Shown: positions 7,739 to 14,309 of the stretch, in pieces
How the letters are laid out: each line of letters opens with the position of its first letter
How positions within the stretch are numbered: position 1 is the first letter of the stretch
From: Micromonospora sp. NBC_01699
GTDB lineage: Bacteria > Actinomycetota > Actinomycetes > Mycobacteriales > Micromonosporaceae
DNA length: 64,000 bases
Reading direction: 5' to 3'
Assembly (NCBI RefSeq): GCF_036250065.1
Contig: NZ_CP109199.1
Span: 5,828,001-5,892,000, forward strand
Position numbers and translations under genes: made by a program
Notes under the pieces: generated by a model
What the model was told of the DNA's origin: nothing
What the model saw: the letters and a program-made list of their open reading frames with translations, nothing else
Databases searched by the model: none

Positions 7739-9384
7739 TGACAAACGTCCAACCCCAGGACCGTACGGTCGACCGCCGCGCCTTCCTCGCCCGTACCGCC
7801 GCCCTGGCCGCGGCCGCCACCGTCGGCAGCACGATCGCGCTCCCGGCGATCGCGGTCGCCGCCCCGGACGCCGGCATCACCTCGGGTGGGAACCCGGTCA
7901 AATGGAACCCGGCGCTGGACGTGCCGAGCGCCTACACCAAGCCCCGGCCGGAGGCGGTGGCCGATCCGACCGAGCTGACCATCTCCGAGGCGGCGTGGCT
8001 GATCCGGGCCGGCAAGCTCACCCCGGAGCGGCTCGTCGAGGCGTACCTGGCCCGGATCGAGGCGTACGAGGGCACGTACAAGGCATTCAACGTGGTCCTC
8101 GCGGACGCGGCCGTCAAGGCGGCGCGGGCCGCGGCCCGCAGGCCGCACCGGGGTGCGCTGCACGGCATCCCGCTGGCGATCAAGGACAACTACTGGACCG
8201 AGGGGGTGCCGACGACGGCGAACTCCTACCTGTTCCAGGACTTCGTGCCGCCGTACGACGCGACGGCGGTCGCCAAACTGAAGGTCAACGGCGGAATCGT
8301 CATGGGCAAGACCCAGATGGGTCCGCTGGCCACCACCCGGGCGACCACCCCGTCCGGTGTGGTCACCACGGTCAACGCCTGGACGCCGACGAATCCGGGC
8401 ACCGACCCCGGTGGCTCGTCCACCGGCACCGCGACCTCGGTCGCCGGCCGGCTGGTGTCGTCCGGCATCGGCACCCAGACCGGCGGTTCGATCACCGCCC
8501 CGTCGAACGCGCAGAACCTGACCGGGCTCAAGCCGACCATGGGCCGGGTGTCGCTCAACGGCATTATCCCGCTCAGCTACACCCGCGACCATCCCGGCCC
8601 GCTGGCCCGCGACGCCAAGGACGCCGCGATCATGCTGACCGCGATGGCCGGCGAGGACCCGGCCGACCCGCGCAGCCAGGGCCTGCCCGAACTGCCGAAC
8701 CTGCTGGGCGCCGCCACCCCGCTCTACGACGGCGGCACGCTGAAGCTGCGCTGGCCGACCCGGATCGGCGTACTGCCCGGCTACGGCAGCGGCACCTCGG
8801 CGACCGCGTTGGCCCAGCAGGCGTACCTGGCCACGCTCGGTGCGATCCCCGGCGCGACGCTGGTGGACGTCACCCTGCCCGAAGACTGGGACCTGCTCAC
8901 CGGCAACAACTTCAACAACGTACGGCTGCCGGAGCGCAGCGAGCCGTTCATGCCGTACCTGCGGACCGACCTGCGCGGGTTCGGGGTGTCGGTGACAAGC
9001 TGGTTGCAGGGCGCAATGATGGGCGGCAACGAGTTCATCACCGGCCAGCGGGCCAAGCTGGTGTTGATGGAACGGGTGCTCGACCAGCTCTTCGAGACCT
9101 GCGACGTGGTGGTGCAGACCGGACCGGTGCCGTTCGACATCCTCGGGTTGCCGGAGATCGCCTTCCCGATCGGGTTCAGCGCCGCCGGGGTGCCGATCGG
9201 CGCGATCCTCGGCGGACTCCCGTACGGGGAGGACCGGTTGCTGTCGCTGGTGGCCGCGTACCAGGCGGTCACCGACTGGCACTGGCGCCGGCCGCCGAAC
9301 CCGCCGGCCGGTGCCGCCGCGGCGCGGACCGCCGCGGCCACCCACCGCCTGACCGCCGACGAGGTCGCCGTCCTGACCCAGTAA
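7738..9384 (+). CDS. Tat-exported amidase (amidase signature family)
   Basis: Amide-bond hydrolase of 548 residues exported in folded form. The N-terminus has a twin-arginine signal (DRRAFLARTAALAAAATVG, hydrophobic stretch to about residue 42). The amidase signature Ser-cisSer-Lys triad is visible: Lys149 in LAIKDN, the cis-Ser in PGGSSTGTAT (227/228), and nucleophile Ser251 in TQTGGSITAPS. The C-terminal motif FDILGLPEIAFPIGFS is typical of secreted actinomycete amidases. Substrate unknown. The ATG at 7738 overlaps the stop of the preceding small gene. A strong hairpin follows at 9424-9457. Confidence 0.93.
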   Translation: MTNVQPQDRTVDRRAFLARTAALAAAATVGSTIALPAIAVAAPDAGITSGGNPVKWNPALDVPSAYTKPRPEAVADPTELTISEAAWLIRAGKLTPERLVEAYLARIEAYEGTYKAFNVVLADAAVKAARAAARRPHRGALHGIPLAIKDNYWTEGVPTTANSYLFQDFVPPYDATAVAKLKVNGGIVMGKTQMGPLATTRATTPSGVVTTVNAWTPTNPGTDPGGSSTGTATSVAGRLVSSGIGTQTGGSITAPSNAQNLTGLKPTMGRVSLNGIIPLSYTRDHPGPLARDAKDAAIMLTAMAGEDPADPRSQGLPELPNLLGAATPLYDGGTLKLRWPTRIGVLPGYGSGTSATALAQQAYLATLGAIPGATLVDVTLPEDWDLLTGNNFNNVRLPERSEPFMPYLRTDLRGFGVSVTSWLQGAMMGGNEFITGQRAKLVLMERVLDQLFETCDVVVQTGPVPFDILGLPEIAFPIGFSAAGVPIGAILGGLPYGEDRLLSLVAAYQAVTDWHWRRPPNPPAGAAAARTAAATHRLTADEVAVLTQ

Positions 9385-9423
9385 GGTCCGCCGCCGGTCA
9401 CTGAGACCGGTGTACGGAGGGTT

Positions 9424-9457
9424 CCCCGGTCACCGCCCTTTCCGGCGGTGACCGGGG
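9424..9457. terminator. Bidirectional terminator between amidase and ArsR-type gene
   Basis: Perfect 14-base stem CCCCGGTCACCGCC (9424-9437) with its complement at 9444-9457 and a six-base loop CTTTCC, between two convergent stop codons. Confidence 0.75.
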
Positions 9458-9464
9458 CTTCGGG

Positions 9465-10490
9465 TCAGTGGCGTGGGCGCGGAGTGCCGTTGAGCAGGTC
9501 GGCGCCCAGGGGTGTGAGTACGTGCAGCACCGCCTTGCCCTGCCGGATCGTGCTGATCAGGCCGGCCCGGCGCAGTACCGTCGCGTGCTCGCTGGCGCTG
9601 GCCAGCGAGGCGGCGAGCCGCTCGGCGAGCTGACCGGTGGTGCAGGCACCACGGGCGACCGCTTCGAGGGCGCTGGCCCGGGTCCGGCCGAGCAACGCCG
9701 CCAGCGCCTTCGACATCGCACCGGCGCCCGGTGCGGTCAGCATGGCCGTCGCGTCCGCGACCGTACGCACGACCGGCACGAACAGGACCACCGGTGCCCG
9801 GTCGTCGGTGCCAGTGACGATGCCGGGTGTGTTCGGGTAGAACGCCGACGGCACCAGCAGCAGACCACGTCCGTCGAGTACGAGATCATTGACAGGCGTT
9901 CCCCGACCAATCTCCAATATTGGTGAGCGCCAATTGAATCCCGACGGCAGCCCGGCGAACATCGCCTCCACTCCGTACGCGGCCAGGGTGCCGGCATAGG
10001 TCGCGTGCTCGGCCCGCAATCGTGACTGGATCTGTGGCCAGTACGGTGCGACCGCCGCCTGATGGTATTTGCAGAGAAAGCGCACGAGATCACGTCGGTC
10101 CACCCGGCCCGACACCGACCAGCCACCCCGCGCTCTCGGCCGGCGAACCGCACCACCGCCGCCAACCGCCGCGACCCGCGCCGCCTCGACCAACTCCGGA
10201 CAGGACCCCTCGGCGCGTGCCCTCAGCAGGGCTTCCAACCCTTCCTCGAAGGTGTCGGCCGGACCGCTGACCGGGAACAGTTCCCCGATCATGTCATCGG
10301 GCGGAACCACGGCCGGATGGGTCAGCGCGCTCGACGTACGACGGACCCGGTCGCGCCAACCGCCGAACAAACTCGGCGTTGCAGGTCCGTGCAATGTCAA
10401 CAGGCTGAGCAGTGTCTCGCCGAGCGGACCCCAGGTAGTCGCGACACGTGTCCTGGCCAGATCTTCCGCAGTGAAATGGATATGCAGCAC
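9465..10490 (-). CDS. ArsR-type transcriptional regulator with large N-terminal domain
   Basis: Transcription factor of 341 residues. It has a C-terminal winged helix-turn-helix (about 265-341, with ACTTGQLAERLAASLASASE and HATVLRRAGLISTIRQGKAV) and a long N-terminal domain beginning LHIHFTAEDLARTRV. This is the layout of actinobacterial ArsR-like proteins carrying a DUF5937-type domain (from memory). The start is taken as GTG 10490 because homologues begin near this LHIHF and GGGGGG lies upstream; the frame is open further upstream without family similarity. Target genes are not evident. The next gene upstream is a truncated paralogue. Confidence 0.83.
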   Translation of the reverse strand: MLHIHFTAEDLARTRVATTWGPLGETLLSLLTLHGPATPSLFGGWRDRVRRTSSALTHPAVVPPDDMIGELFPVSGPADTFEEGLEALLRARAEGSCPELVEAARVAAVGGGGAVRRPRARGGWSVSGRVDRRDLVRFLCKYHQAAVAPYWPQIQSRLRAEHATYAGTLAAYGVEAMFAGLPSGFNWRSPILEIGRGTPVNDLVLDGRGLLLVPSAFYPNTPGIVTGTDDRAPVVLFVPVVRTVADATAMLTAPGAGAMSKALAALLGRTRASALEAVARGACTTGQLAERLAASLASASEHATVLRRAGLISTIRQGKAVLHVLTPLGADLLNGTPRPRH

Positions 10491-10757
10491 GATTGCCCCC
10501 CGTTGGCTGGCGTGCCGATAAAGTTCGACAAGTATTACGGAGGGCGCGCGGAGCGACAAGGGGTAACGCGCCGCCGGCATTTCGACCGTCCCCGAAAGGT
10601 GCATCATTCTGCAACCGATCCGTTGGAGGGCACCCGTAGGCTGCCCCGGCACCGGACGTGATCAGTCGGCCTGTCCACAACGGACCAATGGGTCTCGGGC
10701 TCGGACCAGCCGCTGGCCGTACGCGTATCGGCCGGGGAGCGGGCCGCCGGCGTACCG

Positions 10758-11483
10758 TCAGCGCAGGATGGCCTCGATCAGGTCGACGCCGAGCCGGGCG
10801 GTGGCGGAAAGGTCGAGGCGATACTGCACGTACCGGTTGGCACGATGGGTGCTGACCAGGCCGGCCTTTCTCAGCACCGCCAGGTGCCGGGAGACCTCGG
10901 GATCGGTCAACCGCCAGGCATCGGCCAGCTCACGGGTGGTGTGCGGGCCACGGGCCAGCGTACGGAACAGCCGCATCCGTACCGGGTGGTCGAGTGCGTG
11001 CAGCCGCCGCTGGACAAGATCGAGCGGCACCGGGTCGGCCGAACCGGGCTCGCCGGCCGGATACTGCACCACCGGCCGCCAGCCGGGCGCGTGCACCACG
11101 AGCAGGTGCGGGCGGCCGAAGACGCTCGGGCTGAAGGTCAACCCGTCGTCGGTCGCGCCGGTGCTCCCGTCGGCAAGCTTGTCGATGACTATCCGCTGCC
11201 GGGCGGCGTCGAACACCACCGCCGGTGACATCGCGCCGAGCGCGGCCGCCAGCCCGTGCCGGACCAACAGGTCGGATTTCCGACGCGCGTCCGCGGCCAA
11301 CTCGTCGCGTACCCGCCGCCACGCCTCGGCGAAGAACTCCCGCTCGCAGCGCTCCAGCAGGTCACGTACCCCGGCCCGAACCGTGGCCGGGTCGGTCAGC
11401 AACCGGTCCGCGAACGCCGCCTGGCGCGGGCCCCGGGCCGCCGCCAGTTCCCGGGTACGCGCCGCCTCCGCCGGATCGGCCAA
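10758..11483 (-). pseudogene. 5'-truncated ArsR-type regulator
   Basis: C-terminal 241 codons of a regulator paralogous to the one at 9465. The winged helix (DHPVRMRLFRTLARGPHT, LTDPEVSRHLAVLRKAGLVS) and the middle domain (FGRPHLLVVHAPGWRPV) are intact. The N-terminal stretch corresponding to the LHIHFTAEDLA start of the neighbour is missing. The only in-frame start near the break is TTG 11483, with no ribosome binding site. Directly adjacent on the other strand is an MFS gene that also lacks its 5' end, so the two were probably a divergent regulator/transporter pair joined by a deletion. A shortened protein could still be made; activity is doubtful. Confidence 0.75.
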
Positions 11484-11498
11484 CGGCGACGGCGACCG

Positions 11499-12365
11499 CT
11501 GGCCAACACCGCCGTGGTCGCCGCCCTCACCGACGACCGGACCCGCGACGCCGCGCTCGCGGCCACCCGGTCACTGCGCAACGCCGGACTGGGCGTCGGC
11601 GCGCTGGTCGCCACGATGACGGTGGTCGGCGGAACCGGGGCACTGCGGGTGCTGGCGGCGGGGACCGCGCTGGCGTACCTGGTCGCCGCCGCCCTGGTCT
11701 CGTCGATCCGGCTGTCGCACGGGCCGACGGCCGGGCTCGCCGGGTCACGCCGCGCGGGGCTGGGTAGCGTCGGCGGTCTGCGCCGGATCACGGTCCTCGC
11801 GGTCGCCAACCTGCCGTACGCGCTCTGCTTCGGTGTGCTCGAAGTGGTGCTCCCGGTGCTGGTCACGGCCCACCTGCACGTTTCCGCCGCCTGGTCGGCC
11901 GGCATGTTTGTGGGCAACACGGTGCTGGTTGTCGCCGCGCAGGTGAGCGTTGTCGGATGGCTGGGCCGCTACTCGCGACGTTCCGTACTGGCGCTGTCCG
12001 GGGTGGTGCTCGCCGTCTCGTACGCCGGTTTCTGGGCGGCCGGCACCCTCGGCGGCCCGGCCGGCGCGGCGGCCGTCGCCGCCGTGGTGGTCGCCTACAC
12101 CGCCGGGGAGATCATCTACACCGGCAGCGGCACCGCCCTGGTGGCCGCGACCGCGCCGCCGCACCTGCTCGGCCGGGCGCTGACCCGGTGGCAACTGTCG
12201 ACCGGGGTGGGGCAGGCCACCGCGCCGGCCGTCCTGAGCGCGCTGCTGGTGCTCGGTCCGGCGACCCTGTGGAGCGTGCTCGCCGCCGGCACACTCGTCG
12301 CCGCCGCCGCAGTCCACCGCTGGGCGCCCGCCGACCAGCGGGGCTCCACTCTGTCGGCCTGGTGA
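11499..12365 (+). pseudogene. 5'-truncated MFS transporter
   Basis: Homology to major facilitator proteins begins abruptly at LANTAVVAALTDDRTRDAAL, which in the family lies after the third transmembrane helix. About 100 residues with the first helices and the signature loop are missing. The remaining helices are intact (VGALVATMTVVGGTGALRVL, ITVLAVANLPYALCFGVLEV, LVVAAQVSVVGWLGRYSRRS) to the natural end at 12365. No plausible start with a ribosome binding site exists at the junction. The open frame extends upstream only as the antisense of the truncated ArsR gene. Confidence 0.78.
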
Positions 12366-12452
12366 CGGCGGTCGCGGCGGGACTGACCGACCGTGCCGGG
12401 TCCGGTACGGTCTGCTCGGGGAAGAGCGACCGATACCGGGGAGGAGGTCGAC

Positions 12453-12713
12453 ATGGCGTCGATCGAGGAAATCAAGGCCGGCGTGGCCCGATTCAGCAGT
12501 GAGACCAGCCAGCAGGCAGCCACCATCCGGGGCATCGCGGACTCGTTGGAGCAGACCACCGCGCTGCTGCGCAGCCTCACCCAGGGCACCAGCCACTCGC
12601 GCGTCGGCGAGGCACTGTCCCGAATGGAGCAGGCCAAGCAAAAACTGCACGAGGCGACCACGCTCGCGCAGGGCGCGGTCGAGGCCACCAACAGCTACGC
12701 CGCCAGCTTCTGA
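12453..12713 (+). CDS. Small helical protein, WXG100-like in size
   Basis: Unrecognised acidic-helical protein of 86 residues, Cys- and Trp-free and predicted all-helical (IEEIKAGVARFSSETSQQAA, GEALSRMEQAKQKLHEATT). ATG 12453 has GAGGAGG at 12441-12447. It resembles small actinobacterial proteins encoded near FtsK/EccC-type ATPases, but it lacks the WXG motif. Its last 58 residues align without gaps to the C-terminus of the protein encoded at 13363 (for example L..G at the turn and Y.AS near the end), which suggests a shared domain. It is the first gene of a four-gene plus-strand series. Confidence 0.8.
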   Translation: MASIEEIKAGVARFSSETSQQAATIRGIADSLEQTTALLRSLTQGTSHSRVGEALSRMEQAKQKLHEATTLAQGAVEATNSYAASF

Positions 12714-12727
12714 CCAAGGGGTACGTC

Positions 12728-13366
12728 ATGCCAACCGTCATCGTGCCCGTCGGGCTCTCCATGGGACCGCGCTACCGTTACGTACGCCCACCGGATCCGA
12801 CCCCGGAGTGCTACGAGATTCACCTCGGCGACGACCTGGTGGAGCTGACCGAAACCGAGGCTGCCGTGTGGGCGGCGGCCTTTGTCGACGCCGAGCGGCA
12901 CGCCAAGCTGGCGGTCAACCGGAAGTCCCTGATCCAGCTCCTCCAGACCGCACCCAGGCCCGAGCCACGCGCCGCCGACATCGTCGAGGACCTGCTCGCG
13001 CGCGGCCTGCTGGTCGAGTTCGACCCGGAAGGCAACCTCGAACCCGTCTTCCGCCACCACAAACTCCTTCCCCTCGGGGAAGGGCTCGGCTCGACGCCTG
13101 AGGAGCCTCACCTCCATCGCATCGGCCACAGCGGCCAGCCGAAGGTCGCGGTCTCCAATACGGTCTACATGCAGTGGTCGTTTGCGTACCTGCACGCGAA
13201 CCTTTGGGATGCCTGCGCCTTCTACGCGGACGACTCGGAACATGTCGCGGACGGGGGTGATGCCCTTGACCTCACACCCGAGAGTGTCGCCCGTGAGGTT
13301 GCCCTGAACCTACCCATGGCCATCGCGACCGGCTGTGCCTTGCTCGACCCGCTGGTTCCGCAGTGA
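12728..13366 (+). CDS. Hypothetical protein, 212 residues
   Basis: No family recognised; cytoplasmic, with no signal peptide or membrane segment. The N-terminal half could be a small winged-helix-like fold (DLVELTETEAAVWAAAFVDA then QLLQTAPRPEPRAADIVEDL), and the C-terminal half has VYMQWSFAYLHANLWDACAF. ATG 12728 lies about seven bases after AAGGGG. It starts 14 bases after the small helical protein, and its stop overlaps the GTG start of the next gene (GTGA at 13363-13366), so these genes form one operon. Confidence 0.75.
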   Translation: MPTVIVPVGLSMGPRYRYVRPPDPTPECYEIHLGDDLVELTETEAAVWAAAFVDAERHAKLAVNRKSLIQLLQTAPRPEPRAADIVEDLLARGLLVEFDPEGNLEPVFRHHKLLPLGEGLGSTPEEPHLHRIGHSGQPKVAVSNTVYMQWSFAYLHANLWDACAFYADDSEHVADGGDALDLTPESVAREVALNLPMAIATGCALLDPLVPQ

Positions 13367-14037
13367 GATACCGCCGAAAGGGGCAACGACAAGAGCCGAA
13401 GGAGCGCCCCTTCAGACGGCGGCTGATGTACGAGAGCGCCAAGGAAAGCCTCGGCAAGTTGCTCGAATGGGGTGGCGCCGGAGTCGGGATGCTCTTGGGG
13501 TTGGCCGCTACCCGCCTCGGTATCCCCATCTCCCCCGCAGTCGCCGCCATCGGCGGAACTGTGGCCGGGGGCCTGATCGGCTCACAAGCGAAGGCCATCG
13601 TGGTCACCGCGATCGACCTCAGGCGCGAACAGCGAGAGAAGTCGGCCCAGGCTGCTGCTGCCGGCAGCACCGCCACCGGTGAAACGGCCTCCCCCGACCG
13701 TGGTTCCATCCGGTTGACAGCTGCGACCACGGGTCATTCCCGCCGTGGCAGTGTACGGACAGCCCACGGCAGTTCGGGTGGCATCGCTGGGCAGGTGATT
13801 TCGGGGATCGAGCAGGTCCTGGAACAGATCGAGCAGACGGCGGGCAAGCTCAACGCGGTAGCGGCGAGCATGCGCAACAGCCAGGACTCGATGATGGTCC
13901 TGATCTACGGCGGCCGTGCCGATGTTGTTCGGCGTACGCACGATGCGATGTCGGGCGCTCGGGACAGCGTCTACGACAGCGCCGTCCTGCTGCGCGGCGC
14001 GAGCGAGGACCTGCGCGCCTACCGGGCGAGCATCTGA
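13363..14037 (+). CDS. Membrane-associated hypothetical protein with C-terminal helical domain
   Basis: Unrecognised protein of 224 residues. A basic N-terminus (RRKGQRQEPKERPFRRR) is followed by a Gly-rich hydrophobic segment (about 34-72: LLEWGGAGVGMLLGLAATR, AVAAIGGTVAGGLIGS) that could form a membrane hairpin. A charged, low-complexity middle leads to a C-terminal helical domain (about 140-224: VISGIEQVLEQIEQTAGKL). That domain resembles the stand-alone protein at 12453 over 58 ungapped residues. The GTG start overlaps the previous stop. The combination suggests a membrane-anchored member of the same small-helical family; function unknown. Confidence 0.75.
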   Translation: MRYRRKGQRQEPKERPFRRRLMYESAKESLGKLLEWGGAGVGMLLGLAATRLGIPISPAVAAIGGTVAGGLIGSQAKAIVVTAIDLRREQREKSAQAAAAGSTATGETASPDRGSIRLTAATTGHSRRGSVRTAHGSSGGIAGQVISGIEQVLEQIEQTAGKLNAVAASMRNSQDSMMVLIYGGRADVVRRTHDAMSGARDSVYDSAVLLRGASEDLRAYRASI

Positions 14038-14149
14038 CGAGCCACAGTGGTTGCGCCTGCCCAGGCGTCCAATGATTCGCGCTCGCACTGCTCGTGGTGA
14101 CCAGGCCACCAAGCCCGGCCGATGGGACGCGTTTCGTTGTTTGATCACC

Positions 14150-14164
14150 AAGTGTATACACCTT
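14150..14164. promoter_or_regulatory. GntR-type operator candidate
   Basis: AAGTGTATACACCTT contains the perfect palindrome GTGTATACAC (14152-14161), which fits the GntR-family core GT-N-TA-N-AC (known motif). It lies about 150 bases upstream of the receptor-like gene at 14310, and a mini-GntR regulator is encoded at 17558-17340. The link between them is inferred. Confidence 0.4.
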
Positions 14165-14309
14165 ATGATTCGGGCCTTGTGCATCGATGTTGCAGGCATC
14201 AAGATGGGGCACATGCCACGGTGAGTGCGCGACCGGGACGCCGTTGATCAATGACCGTGATCATTGTGGCGCGCAATGTGCTTGATCGTCTCTTGCACGA
14301 GGAGTCCCA

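Noticed and set aside
12453-12713. True WXG100/ESAT-6 secretion substrate
   Set aside because: Size and helicity fit, but there is no WXG or equivalent turn motif; only a loose resemblance is stated.
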